A DNA stretch of 64,000 nucleotides from Bacillota bacterium (GTDB taxonomy: Bacteria; Bacillota; Clostridia; Oscillospirales; Ruminococcaceae), in contig JAEWWT010000010.1 in assembly GCA_023396225.1 (NCBI GenBank), positions 62,001-126,000 on the forward strand. Direction: 5' to 3'. The stretch's first letter is position 1. Each line of letters begins with the position of its first letter. The notes below the pieces were generated by a model. It did not search any database. It was not told the origin of the DNA and saw only the letters and a list, made by a program, of their open reading frames with translations. Position numbers and translations under genes: made by a program. Positions 25,885 through 34,324 of this stretch are shown piece by piece.

Positions 25885-26724
25885 TTGAAAAACGCCATAC
25901 TGGTTATTGTGCTGTTTGTTGCACTTGTTGTCAGTACAGCAATTTCTGACTATGCATATTCAGAATCAGTTTACAGCGCAAGAATTGATGAGCAGATCCG
26001 ATATATGGCACTCGATGCGGACCGGCATGCAAAATATTCCGGGTTTACGGTTGAACAGCTTGGCGAGGGGTATGTAAACCCCGATGACTTCATTGGCAAG
26101 GTTCTGATTGATGTACCGGTAGTAAATCAGTTCCCTGAACTTCCTGTCGGGTGTGAAGCTGCAAGCGCTGTGTCTGTGCTGAATTACATAGGATATGATA
26201 TAGATAAAATAGATTTTACAGAAAAATATATTACATGGGACGATAACTTTGAGTATGATAAAAATGATAAGCTTCATGGTCCTGACCCATACAAGGTTTT
26301 TGCAGGAGATCCGTTCAAGTGGGGCTACGGTTGCTATGCTCCCGTACTTACCGAGTCGATTAATAAATATTTTGAGGATACGGGCAGTAAAGACGAAGCA
26401 ATCGAGCTAAATAATGTAAATATAGCAGATCTTGAAAAGCTTGTTGATGAGGGCGTCCCCGTTATTGTCTGGGCATCACAGGAAATGATGTCATATAAGT
26501 ACAAGGAATCAGCTTCGTGGATAATCAATGGTACTTCAGAGGAACATCAATGGCTGTCAAATACTCATGTCCTTGTGTTTGTCGGTTATGATACAAATTG
26601 TTATTACTTTATGGACTGTAATGATAAAACAAAAATCATGCCATATTCAAAGCAAGGTTTTGTCAACAGATGGACAGAACAAGGATGCCAGAGTATAGTA
26701 ATAAAAATACAAGAAAATTCATAA
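25885..26724 (+). CDS. C39-type cysteine peptidase, secreted or membrane-anchored
   Basis: A 279-residue protein with an N-terminal hydrophobic segment (AILVIVLFVALVVSTAISDYAYS), acting as a signal or anchor. It is followed by a C39_2 peptidase domain. The catalytic cysteine is in LPVGCEAASAV (~90), the histidine in NTHVLVFVGYD (~230) and the aspartate in FMDCND. No ABC-transporter fusion or bacteriocin gene is present, so a processing role is unproven. The start is TTG (25885-25887), with GGGGG 7 nt upstream; the nearby ATG at 25881 is out of frame. Confidence 0.85.
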   Translation: MKNAILVIVLFVALVVSTAISDYAYSESVYSARIDEQIRYMALDADRHAKYSGFTVEQLGEGYVNPDDFIGKVLIDVPVVNQFPELPVGCEAASAVSVLNYIGYDIDKIDFTEKYITWDDNFEYDKNDKLHGPDPYKVFAGDPFKWGYGCYAPVLTESINKYFEDTGSKDEAIELNNVNIADLEKLVDEGVPVIVWASQEMMSYKYKESASWIINGTSEEHQWLSNTHVLVFVGYDTNCYYFMDCNDKTKIMPYSKQGFVNRWTEQGCQSIVIKIQENS

Positions 26725-26754
26725 ATATTATAGCATATAATATAAAATGCGTCA

Positions 26755-26790
26755 ATTAATGCCATAAGAATTATTTCTTATGGCATTAAT
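26755..26790. terminator. Bidirectional terminator
   Basis: A 16-bp perfect stem (26755-26770 with 26775-26790) with loop TTAT and a T run on the plus side, between the convergent C39 and SulP genes. Confidence 0.9.
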
Positions 26791-26794
26791 ATTT

Positions 26795-28426
26795 TTATTG
26801 ATTTGAAATATGCTCAAAAACTTTATCTGTACTCCAGAAGAACATTTCGTATTTGAATCTGTCCTTGAATCCGCATCTCTCCATCATGTCCATAACAGGG
26901 GACTGAACGCATGAGAAGTATACCATTCGTCCTTCGGAAATAAGCTTTTCGCAGTAATCTCTCAACGCTTCAACTCCTGAAATATCAGCAATGGTAACAC
27001 CTCTCATCGAGAAGATTACAATGTAATTTTCATTGAGGGCATCAATTTTCTCTTCAAGCTTGTTGCAGGTTCCGAAATAAAGAGGACCGGAGATATAAAC
27101 TACACTTGTGGCTTTCAGCTTTTTAGGATCAACATGCTCTTCATCAAGTTTTGAAGTATCAACTTCGGAAACACTTACCTGCATATCAGAAACCTTGACA
27201 ACGAACATTACAATTGAGAACGCAACGCCTATAAGAATAGCAATTGTAAGGTCAAATATTACTGTAGCAGCCATTGTTATAAGGAACTGGAAAATAGCTG
27301 TCTTAAGCTTTTTGTTGAATATGGATTTAATAACATGCCATTCGTTCATTCTCCATGCAGTAACTATAAGTACACCAGCGAGTGCAGAAAGTGGTATCAT
27401 AGACATTACTCCGCCAAGAACGAACATAGACAGCAAAAGTATAACAGAGTGAATTATAGAAGTAAGTCTTGTCTGTCCGCCTGACTTGATTGCAACGCTT
27501 GTTCTGGCAATTGCCGCAGTAGCAGGAACACCACCGAACAATGGGAGAAGCATATTTCCTATACCCTGTGCAACGAGTTCAACGTCTGCATTGATTTTTT
27601 CGCTTTTCATTCTGCCGGCAGAAGCACCGCAGAGCAGAGATTCGATAAGACCAAGAGCAGCAATTGAGATTGCTGGGATAACAAGATTTTTTGCGTCTGC
27701 AAAATTTATCTTTGTTAAATCAAGTCTGTCATCAAGGAAGATTGTTTTTGGAATTGCACCAACAATTGCAACATCAAATTTGAATATTGCATTTGCAGCA
27801 GTAGCAAGGATAATTGCTGCCAATGATGAAGGGCAGAACTTAGCTATTTTCTTAGGGTAGAATATCATAAATATAATAACAGCAGCGCCGATTATAAGTG
27901 CTGTAAGGTTAAGGTTCTGTTCAATAGTAAAGTAGCTTTTTATTTTTGCAAAAGTTGATGTTCCTTCGCTTGTAAGGCCTGTCAGATTGTTTATCTGTCC
28001 AAGAGCAATGATTATTGCAATACCGCTTGTGAACCCTGTGATGACAGGCATAGGAAGATATGATACAAGCCCGCCAAGTTTAAGAAAGCCTGCAATGAGG
28101 AGTATTGCGCCTGCAATGAAACTTGCAATAAATACCCCCTGTATGCCGTAATGGGCAACAAGTGATACAAGGATAGCTGTCATAGCGCCTGTAGGGCCGC
28201 TTATCTGATATGACGCTCCCGACAATGCTCCGATAATAAGTCCTGCAAAAATAGCAGTGATAAGTCCTGCTGTTGCGGTTGCACCTGAGCTGACACCAAA
28301 TGCAAGAGCAAGAGGAAGAGCAACGGCTGCAACCGTTATTCCTGCAAGTAAATCTTTGGTGAACTTCTTTCCATCATAGCCTTTGAATTCTTTTTTCAAT
28401 GACTGAGCATATGTTTTAACCAACAT
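26795..28426 (-). CDS. SulP-family anion transporter with STAS domain
   Basis: A ~543-residue SLC26/SulP permease: 12-14 membrane segments across ~25-430, beginning DLLAGITVAAVALPLALAFGV, and a cytosolic C-terminal STAS domain (~440-540) with IVIFSMRGVTIADISGVEALRDY. The substrate could be sulfate, bicarbonate or dicarboxylate; no sulfate-assimilation genes lie nearby. TTG 28435 and ATG 28426 are possible starts; the SD is weak (AGGCG) and the ATG is preferred. Monocistronic. Confidence 0.92.
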   Translation of the reverse strand: MLVKTYAQSLKKEFKGYDGKKFTKDLLAGITVAAVALPLALAFGVSSGATATAGLITAIFAGLIIGALSGASYQISGPTGAMTAILVSLVAHYGIQGVFIASFIAGAILLIAGFLKLGGLVSYLPMPVITGFTSGIAIIIALGQINNLTGLTSEGTSTFAKIKSYFTIEQNLNLTALIIGAAVIIFMIFYPKKIAKFCPSSLAAIILATAANAIFKFDVAIVGAIPKTIFLDDRLDLTKINFADAKNLVIPAISIAALGLIESLLCGASAGRMKSEKINADVELVAQGIGNMLLPLFGGVPATAAIARTSVAIKSGGQTRLTSIIHSVILLLSMFVLGGVMSMIPLSALAGVLIVTAWRMNEWHVIKSIFNKKLKTAIFQFLITMAATVIFDLTIAILIGVAFSIVMFVVKVSDMQVSVSEVDTSKLDEEHVDPKKLKATSVVYISGPLYFGTCNKLEEKIDALNENYIVIFSMRGVTIADISGVEALRDYCEKLISEGRMVYFSCVQSPVMDMMERCGFKDRFKYEMFFWSTDKVFEHISNQ

Positions 28427-28614
28427 TTTATTCAATCGCCTGACTTTCTGCGGAACGTGTAAAAGATACTTTATAAGGTATTATCGCACCGCTCCTGAAT
28501 TTGTACATTAAAAAAGCACATGCAAAATGTGCCTTAATAATTTTACGCCTAAGTGCTGAACAAGTCAAGCAGAATTTCTCTGGAAGTAAAGTGTCTGCTT
28601 TGTTTATCTTGTAC

Positions 28615-28645
28615 AAAAGGGACATTCATAATAAATGTCCCTTTT
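28615..28645 (-). terminator. Terminator of the GntR-ABC operon
   Basis: A 12-bp stem AAAAGGGACATT/AATGTCCCTTTT with a 7-nt loop, 30 bp after the permease stop codon. Confidence 0.85.
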
Positions 28646-28675
28646 GTTATATAATATTTTTAAGGAATATGTGGG

Positions 28676-29485
28676 TTATTCAAGGTTAAGCTTTTTGGTA
28701 AATAATACATTTGCACCAATATAAAAAGCAATTGTAGCAATTATATCAATAACTAAGCCGTATTTCATAGCGTTTATTGCAAAGAGAATTCCTTCTGCAT
28801 CAGTCATCTGAGCATTATCGTAAGGTAATAAGCGAGAAGCAAAAACCATTCCAAAAATCTGTATGGCAATTGTAATTCCAAAGAATGCCACTATTGACCA
28901 ACCGAGTTTATTCTTGTTTGACAATTGTCCGATTGAAAAACTGAAGAATACCTGAGTCATAAAGAACAACGCATATAACACAATTGTTATAATCATAAGT
29001 GTAATAAACTGTTTCGCATCTGCTACTGAAATATTAGTTCCTTCAAGACTTATTGCCATACCGTCTGAGAAACCTCTTGAAGAAGCATTGATCCACGCAA
29101 GGTGTCCTGAATGAAGAGCAATAATAAAGTAATGTAAAATAACATCAGCAACCATCCAGATAATGAAAACAAGAAACTTTGACAGTATCAGCATCCATGT
29201 AGGTACTGGGAGTGTATGTGTCAGATATCCTTCATCCTTCATCATGCTGTTATAAAATCTGCTGATTGATATTGCAAAAGTAGCAATAAATAATGCAAAT
29301 GAAACGAATACAACAAGCATACTAAGTGAAGCTTCAAAAAATTGTGCTAACTTGACACCCTCAAGATTTTTTGTGAATGCGTTGTATATTTTCAGCACGA
29401 TATTTAAAAATGTGGCTGCAATATACAGGATAATAAATGTTTTATACTGTGCTTTCAGTTCGTGCTTTATAAGTTTACCTAGCAT
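28676..29485 (-). CDS. ABC-2-type permease
   Basis: A 269-residue membrane component with about six hydrophobic segments, among them LSMLVVFVSFALFIATFAI, FLVFIIWMVADVILHYFII and MIITIVLYALFFMTQVFFS. It pairs with the ATPase encoded just upstream, overlapping it by 7 bp, so the two are translationally coupled. With the YtrA-like GntR gene in front, the operon resembles Firmicute YtrA-regulated ABC exporters linked to wall stress or antimicrobial peptides. The substrate is unknown. Confidence 0.88.
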   Translation of the reverse strand: MLGKLIKHELKAQYKTFIILYIAATFLNIVLKIYNAFTKNLEGVKLAQFFEASLSMLVVFVSFALFIATFAISISRFYNSMMKDEGYLTHTLPVPTWMLILSKFLVFIIWMVADVILHYFIIALHSGHLAWINASSRGFSDGMAISLEGTNISVADAKQFITLMIITIVLYALFFMTQVFFSFSIGQLSNKNKLGWSIVAFFGITIAIQIFGMVFASRLLPYDNAQMTDAEGILFAINAMKYGLVIDIIATIAFYIGANVLFTKKLNLE

Positions 29486-30174
29486 GCGAATACCTCCCTG
29501 AAAAGTCCGTCTATAGTTTTGCCGTTCTGCTCTCTTATTTCATCCGGAGAAGAGTGAAGAACAATATCACCGTTTTTGATAAAGATTACATCATCAAGTA
29601 TGTTTTCAATATCACTGATAAGATGAGTTGAGATTATTACAGATGCATTCTCATCATAATTTGTGATAATAGTGTTAAGTATATAATCTCTGGCAGCAGG
29701 GTCAACACCCCCGATAGGTTCGTCAAGGAGATATAAATCTGCTTTTCTGCTCATTACAAGAATAAGCTGAACCTTTTCTCTTGTGCCCTTTGACATCGAC
29801 TTTATTCTGTCATTATAATTAATGTTAAGCCTAGTAAGCATATCATATGCTCGCTGTGAATCAAAATCAGAATAGAAATCTGCAAAGAAATCAATCATAT
29901 CCTTTACGCTGAGATGCGGGTTGATATATGTTCTTTCAGGAAGATAGGAAACTACTTTTTTAGTTTTTGGTCCTATGTTATTTCCGCTGATTACTACTTC
30001 ACCATCGTTTACAGTAAGCAGTCCACTGAGAATTTTGATAAGTGTTGTTTTTCCGCTTCCGTTCGGCCCGAGAAGTCCGATGATTTTTCCAGGTTCAATT
30101 TCAAGACTGATATTGTTAAGTGCCATTTTATTTCCGTATCGCTTAGTTACATTCTTGCAGCTTACAAGACTCAT
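29479..30174 (-). CDS. ABC transporter ATP-binding protein
   Basis: A 231-residue ATPase: Walker A GLLGPNGSGKTT (~34-45), signature-like SMSKGTREKVQLI (~133), Walker B DLYLLDEPIGGVDPAA (~153) and switch histidine ISTHLISDIE. The signature serine-glycine is altered to SKGT, which is common in this YtrB-like group. GGGGG precedes the ATG. Middle gene of the GntR-ATPase-permease operon. Confidence 0.93.
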   Translation of the reverse strand: MSLVSCKNVTKRYGNKMALNNISLEIEPGKIIGLLGPNGSGKTTLIKILSGLLTVNDGEVVISGNNIGPKTKKVVSYLPERTYINPHLSVKDMIDFFADFYSDFDSQRAYDMLTRLNINYNDRIKSMSKGTREKVQLILVMSRKADLYLLDEPIGGVDPAARDYILNTIITNYDENASVIISTHLISDIENILDDVIFIKNGDIVLHSSPDEIREQNGKTIDGLFREVFAC

Positions 30175-30186
30175 TATGTTGTCCCC

Positions 30187-30546
30187 CTAAACATTATAAT
30201 TTTTTAATAATGAAATGGCTTCTTCTTTTGAATAGCCTAATTTGTTCATTTTATCAAGAAAAAAGTCAATCTGTTCTCCTGCAAGACTTTCACGAAGCTT
30301 TTTAATCATATCAGAATTTTCAGTAATAAATCTTCCGGCTGTCCTTTGTGAATAAAGCAGTTCATCTTTTTCAAGCTCTGAAAGTGCTTTCTGCATAGTA
30401 TTAGGGTTTACAGATGCTTCTGCGGCAAGCTCTCTTACAGCTGGCAATTTACTGCCTGCTTTATACTCTCCCAATGCTATTCTTAACTTTATGTGTTCAA
30501 TAATCTGAGAATAAATCGGGGTATTTCCATTTAAACTCCAAGGCAT
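30187..30546 (-). CDS. GntR-family (YtrA-like) regulator
   Basis: A 119-residue short GntR protein with only the winged helix (NGNTPIYSQIIEHIKLRIA...VRELAAEASVNPNTMQKALSELEK) and a C-terminal helix pair (LDKMNKLGYSKEEAISLL). This is the YtrA subfamily, lacking a large effector domain. First gene of the ABC operon, 12 bp from the next, and likely autoregulatory. AGAAAGG touches an ATG at 30558; the ATG 12 nt on, at 30546, is the likely start. Confidence 0.9.
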   Translation of the reverse strand: MPWSLNGNTPIYSQIIEHIKLRIALGEYKAGSKLPAVRELAAEASVNPNTMQKALSELEKDELLYSQRTAGRFITENSDMIKKLRESLAGEQIDFFLDKMNKLGYSKEEAISLLKNYNV

Positions 30547-30675
30547 AGTAATAATCATTCCTTTCTGCTATTTATTCCGTTCTTGAACCTGAACTGAGTT
30601 CAGCTAAGCAAAATTTCTGCTGGATTTTTTGCATAAAAGGAATAAATAGCTGATTGAAAAATTTATTTTTCAATC
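30547..30675 (-). promoter_or_regulatory. Structured leader of the GntR-ABC operon
   Basis: A 10-bp hairpin GATTGAAAAA/TTTTTCAATC (30652-30661/30666-30675), followed by a perfect 12-bp helix GCTATTTATTCC (30639-30650)/GGAATAAATAGC (30567-30578). Its 3' arm directly abuts the SD AGAAAGG (30560-30566). Inside are CTGAAC/GTTCAG and GCAAAA/TTTTGC stems. A repressor operator within these repeats is an alternative reading. Confidence 0.55.
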
Positions 30676-30743
30676 TAATCCTCCTTTGTATTATTAACTT
30701 AATACAATAATACACCCCAAAATTTACTTTGTCAAGCACTTTT

Positions 30744-31337
30744 TTATTTTTCTTGAAATTTTTTTAATGTAATATCTGATATTAACGGTTTATCAGGGGT
30801 TTCAAGGCACACAGATATAATGTAATTTTCAAATTTATACTGTGTTACGCTATATTGCATGTCCGAACATAAGATCTTAAAATTATCATCAACAGTAAAC
30901 TCAGTGTTCTTCATGGATGACCGCAATCCTGTTCCAACTGCTTTTGAATAGCTTTCTTTCAAAGTCCATATTCGGCAGAATTTTTCAGCATCAGATTCCG
31001 TATAGGCAAGTTCAGCTTTACTGAAAAGTCTTTTTGCAGCCTTAGGATGGAAGCTTTCGATTTTCTCAATATCAATTCCGCAGTTGACTTCACTTACAAT
31101 GCATACACACATGCCGTCTGTATGTGAAATGCTAAAAAATACATTTGGATAATAATTAAAGTATGGCTTTCCAAAGTTATTTTGTTTAATATCTTTTTCT
31201 GTAATTGCAATCCCATACTCATCATAAACTGTAAGTTTAAGAAGATTAAAAGATTTGTCGTGCTGCATTTTACGGTACTCTTTTGATGAGATATTCAAAC
31301 ATGATTTTTTATCGAATTCAGAATAGTAAATAATCAT
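30744..31337 (-). CDS. 4'-phosphopantetheinyl transferase (Sfp type)
   Basis: A ~197-residue enzyme that moves phosphopantetheine from CoA to carrier proteins. Motifs: FFSISHTDGMCVCIVS (histidine of the P-pant site), GIDIEKI (Mg-binding aspartate) and FCRIWTLKESYSKAVGTGL (catalytic WxxKES). Sfp-type proteins serve NRPS/PKS or ACP; none of these is encoded nearby. ATG 31337 is preceded by an SD-hairpin-start leader (GAGGA, 7-bp stem, 10 nt). Confidence 0.92.
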   Translation of the reverse strand: MIIYYSEFDKKSCLNISSKEYRKMQHDKSFNLLKLTVYDEYGIAITEKDIKQNNFGKPYFNYYPNVFFSISHTDGMCVCIVSEVNCGIDIEKIESFHPKAAKRLFSKAELAYTESDAEKFCRIWTLKESYSKAVGTGLRSSMKNTEFTVDDNFKILCSDMQYSVTQYKFENYIISVCLETPDKPLISDITLKKFQEK

Positions 31338-31370
31338 TTTCAATATTATTTCTGTTGTCAGAAATTCCTC
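31338..31370 (-). promoter_or_regulatory. SD-hairpin-start leader of the Sfp-type gene
   Basis: On the minus strand: SD GAGGA (31366-31370), immediately followed by the stem ATTTCTG (31359-31365)/CAGAAAT (31348-31354) with loop ACAA, then exactly 10 nt (AATATTGAAA) to the ATG. The stem sequence is unrelated to that of the GH18 and AraC leaders, but the geometry is the same. Confidence 0.6.
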
Positions 31371-31383
31371 TTTTCCTTAAAAA

Positions 31384-31418
31384 ACACCGCTTAATCAGAT
31401 GACTGAAATAAGCGGTGT
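31384..31418 (-). terminator. Terminator of the Lys-rich SCP2 gene
   Basis: Stem ACACCGCTTA/TAAGCGGTGT followed by TTTTTT on the minus strand. Confidence 0.85.
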
Positions 31419-31468
31419 AATAATATTATGTGATAAAACCCAAAGGAGTTTAGCTATGCAATAAAGAC

Positions 31469-32071
31469 TTAAAATGCTGCTCTGACTAAAAGAATAGCCT
31501 TTTCTGTGTCACCGTAAATTTCAAATACTTTTGAAGCAATAGCATCATAAATACTTAATTTGCCTGTAACAATCTTTACAAGGTCTTCTGTGTTAGTATA
31601 AATCTGGATGTCCGCACCTTTGTAATCCCAAGGTTCTACAGATATAACGCCATCATTGATTTCTATATAAAAAATCCCGTCACACTGACCATAGATTGCA
31701 ATCTGAGCTGATATTGACTCATTAAGTTTACTGATATCAGCAGCGAGAACTTTCTTTGCAGTCATTGTTACAACATCATGATAAGTAAGCTTGTTTTCTG
31801 CCCTTTTTGTTTCAGCAGTTTTTTCTTTTTTTGCAACAGTTTTTTCTTTTTTAGCAGTAGGCTTATCCTTTTTCACAACGAGTTTTTCCTTTTTAGCAGC
31901 AGGTTTTTTAGGTTCAGCTTTTTTCTCTGCTTGAATTTTTCTTCCAGGATTAATCTCTATAGTTTTCATTTCTTCAGTAAGTACTTTTGCTTCATTTTCT
32001 TTTATTGTTTCCTGAGTTGCTGTGGGAATCTGATTAGCTTCTGTATTGTTTTTTGATTTAGAAGTAGCCAT
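31469..32071 (-). CDS. Lysine-rich N-terminal tail fused to an SCP2-like domain
   Basis: A 200-residue protein in two parts. Residues ~1-95 are low-complexity and Lys/Ala/Glu/Pro-rich, with repeats of the AKKEK type resembling histone H1-like tails. Residues ~100-200 resemble an SCP-2 sterol-carrier fold (AQIAIYGQCDGIFYIEINDGVISVEPW...GKLSIYDAIASKV). The tail suggests binding to nucleic acid or anionic surfaces; the domain suggests a hydrophobic ligand. Both are inferences. GGAGG is 8 nt before ATG 32071; the longer frame has no SD. Monocistronic. Confidence 0.7.
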   Translation of the reverse strand: MATSKSKNNTEANQIPTATQETIKENEAKVLTEEMKTIEINPGRKIQAEKKAEPKKPAAKKEKLVVKKDKPTAKKEKTVAKKEKTAETKRAENKLTYHDVVTMTAKKVLAADISKLNESISAQIAIYGQCDGIFYIEINDGVISVEPWDYKGADIQIYTNTEDLVKIVTGKLSIYDAIASKVFEIYGDTEKAILLVRAAF

Positions 32072-32166
32072 AAATAATTCCTCCTTAAAATACACATCTA
32101 TAACTTGTATTATATATTTGTTAGTGAAGTATGTCAATAATATTTATTAAAAATTGTTAAAAATAT

Positions 32167-32186
32167 TTTGATAAAATTTTATCAAA
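32167..32186. promoter_or_regulatory. 20-bp perfect palindrome
   Basis: TTTGATAAAATTTTATCAAA, 95 bp upstream of the Lys-rich SCP2 start and near an AT-rich -10-like sequence. It could be an operator; no regulator can be named. Confidence 0.4.
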
Positions 32187-32207
32187 TATATTATAATATA
32201 AACAATA

Positions 32208-32247
32208 GCAGAGTGGTTTCTGCTTTTTACACCAAAAACCACTCTGC
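32208..32247. terminator. Hairpin downstream of the SASP gene
   Basis: 12-bp stem GCAGAGTGGTTT/AAACCACTCTGC over a 16-nt loop. The T run follows on the plus strand (ATTTTT); on the minus strand the tract is TATTGTTT, so as a SASP terminator it is imperfect. Confidence 0.55.
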
Positions 32248-32287
32248 ATTTTTACTGAATAATCAGTATTTTTTAACTATCTGATGG

Positions 32288-32476
32288 TTATGACTTGATT
32301 CCCTGCTTATATGCAGAGATCATTTTCTTTACCATCTGGCCTCCTACTGAGCCTACTTCTCTTGAAGTAAGATCTCCGTTATAACCATTCTTAAGGTTTA
32401 CGCCAACTTCGTTAGCAGCTTCCATTTTAAATCTTTCGAGAGTATCTCTACCCTGTTGAGTCATTTCATCTTTCAT
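32288..32476 (-). CDS. Alpha/beta-type small acid-soluble spore protein
   Basis: A 62-residue DNA-binding SASP that coats spore DNA and is cleaved by Gpr at germination. The family blocks are FKMEAANEVGV (containing the Gpr site) and GYNGDLTSREVGSVGGQMVKKMI. AAGGAG lies 9 nt before ATG 32476; TTG 32482 is too close to it. No clear sigma-G promoter was found by eye. This gene marks the organism as a spore former or a recent descendant of one. Confidence 0.93.
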   Translation of the reverse strand: MKDEMTQQGRDTLERFKMEAANEVGVNLKNGYNGDLTSREVGSVGGQMVKKMISAYKQGIKS

Positions 32477-32826
32477 TCTCAAAAACTCCTTTTATTTTAA
32501 TACGGACTATATTCAATTTTTTTGCAAATCCGTTTAATTGGGGTTTGCAATAATATTATATGAACTGATGTAATGAATATTAGAGGGAATTTGTATCAAA
32601 GTCGCTAATTTTATACAAGTGATTTTTAAAGTAATAAGAATTGTATTTAAGCTTAAGTAAAATGCACACATCCTTTTATATCATTGCTCTTTTAAAAAAT
32701 TAAATGTTTTATTTATTATTTTCATATTGAATCAAAATATTATTTTTTTAAATACTTATAAAGGATTGTAATTAGCTAGTACTATAAAATTTATATATAC
32801 AAAAATAGTATACATTAAAATAAAAA
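32477..32826. other. AT-rich intergenic region
   Basis: About 350 bp upstream of the SASP gene with no ORF bearing a ribosome-binding site and no strong fold; it presumably contains the forespore promoter. Confidence 0.4.
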
Positions 32827-32855
32827 TTAAATTCAGGAGGAGTTCCTGAATTTAA
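32827..32855 (-). terminator. Terminator of the pncA-pncB operon
   Basis: 12-bp stem TTAAATTCAGGA/TCCTGAATTTAA with a 5-nt loop, followed by TTTTTATTTT on the minus strand. Confidence 0.85.
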
Positions 32856-32864
32856 ACTTATATT

Positions 32865-34301
32865 TTATTTCTGATTTTCTCTTAGAAGTTTATCCTTGAT
32901 ATCCCAAAGCTTTTTGGAGAGATCCACGTAATATTTATGCGGATATTCAAAACGCTTGACTTCATCCCAAAGTGTGTTAAGCTGTTCTGTACAATATTCT
33001 TTTATTTCATTAACAGACGGGGAAGTATATACACATTTTCCTTTGTCAAAAATCTGCTTCCTAAGTTTTACTGCACCAAAGTTTGTGAGAACTTTATGTT
33101 TAAAAGTATACTCTGGATCAAAAATTTCATAAGGCTTTGTATCGTCAATAATTTCATCTGCACATGTAAGAACATCGGCAATTGCTTTACCTGTTACATT
33201 GTCATACAGCCTCCATATTTCCTTGAAATCAGGCGTTGTGATTTTGGAAACATTTTCAGAAAGTTTTATTTTTGGAATTATTTTATTATTCTTTTCAATT
33301 GCAACGAGTTTATAAACTCCTCCGAAAACAGGCTGAGATTTTGAAGTAATAAGCCGTTCGCCGACACCAAAGCTGTCAACCTTTGCACCCTGAAGAAGAA
33401 TATCTCTTATGATATATTCATCGAGGGAGTTGGAAGCAACAATTTTAACATTAGGAAAACCTTCCTCGTCAAGCATTTTCCTTGAGTGCTTTGAAAGGTA
33501 GGTTATATCTCCGCTGTCAATGCGTACTCCGGAAGGCTCATGTCCTTTTGCACGCATTTCTTTAAAAACAGTAATAGCATTAGGAATACCTGATTTAAGC
33601 ACATTGTAAGTATCAACAAGCAAAACCGTTGCGTCAGGATAACATTCAGCATATGCACGGAAAGCATCAAGCTCGCTGTCAAACATCTGAACCCATGAGT
33701 GTGCCATAGTTCCAAGTGCAGGAGTTCCAAGCTCTTTATCTGAAATAGTACATGCTGTTCCGCAGCAGCCACCAATATATGCTGCTCTTGCGCCGTAAAC
33801 CGCACCGTCAAAACCTTGCGCACGTCTTGAACCAAATTCCATAACAGGTCTGCCGTCAGCCGCACGGACAATCCTGTTTGACTTTGTGGCAATAAGGCTC
33901 TGGTGATTTATACAAATCAGAAGCATAGTTTCTACAAACTGCGCCTGAATTGCAGGACCTCTTACAGTGATAAGCGGTTCATTCGGGAATACAGGAGTAC
34001 CTTCAGGAACAGCCCAAACATCACATTCAAATTTAAAATTGCGGAGATACTCAAGAAATTTTTCACTAAACATTTTCTTTGATCTAAAATAATCTATGTC
34101 ATCATCAGAAAAGCAGAGATTATTAAGATAATCAATTGCCTGTTCAAGGCCTGCCATAATAGCAAAACCCCCGTCGTCAGGAACATTTCTGAAAAAAAGA
34201 TCAAAGTATGAAGTTATGTTTCCCATGCCGTTTTCAAAATACCCATTTGCCATAGTTATTTCATAAAAATCTGTCAGCATGGTGAGGTTTCTGTTATTCA
34301 A
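32865..34301 (-). CDS. pncB: Nicotinate phosphoribosyltransferase
   Basis: A 478-residue Preiss-Handler enzyme making nicotinate mononucleotide from nicotinate and PRPP. The N-terminus LTMLTDFYEITMANGYFENG is diagnostic. EFGSRRAQGFDGA and GTMAHSWVQMF form the active site (the phosphorylated histidine is in the latter). VRIDSGDITYLS and GVGERLITSKSQPVFGGVYKLV follow. The start is TTG (34299-34301), with AAGGAG 11 nt upstream. It follows pncA by 23 bp, so the pair converts nicotinamide to NaMN. Confidence 0.95.
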   Translation of the reverse strand: MNNRNLTMLTDFYEITMANGYFENGMGNITSYFDLFFRNVPDDGGFAIMAGLEQAIDYLNNLCFSDDDIDYFRSKKMFSEKFLEYLRNFKFECDVWAVPEGTPVFPNEPLITVRGPAIQAQFVETMLLICINHQSLIATKSNRIVRAADGRPVMEFGSRRAQGFDGAVYGARAAYIGGCCGTACTISDKELGTPALGTMAHSWVQMFDSELDAFRAYAECYPDATVLLVDTYNVLKSGIPNAITVFKEMRAKGHEPSGVRIDSGDITYLSKHSRKMLDEEGFPNVKIVASNSLDEYIIRDILLQGAKVDSFGVGERLITSKSQPVFGGVYKLVAIEKNNKIIPKIKLSENVSKITTPDFKEIWRLYDNVTGKAIADVLTCADEIIDDTKPYEIFDPEYTFKHKVLTNFGAVKLRKQIFDKGKCVYTSPSVNEIKEYCTEQLNTLWDEVKRFEYPHKYYVDLSKKLWDIKDKLLRENQK

Positions 34302-34324
34302 TGTTTTATTAACTCCTTACAGCC

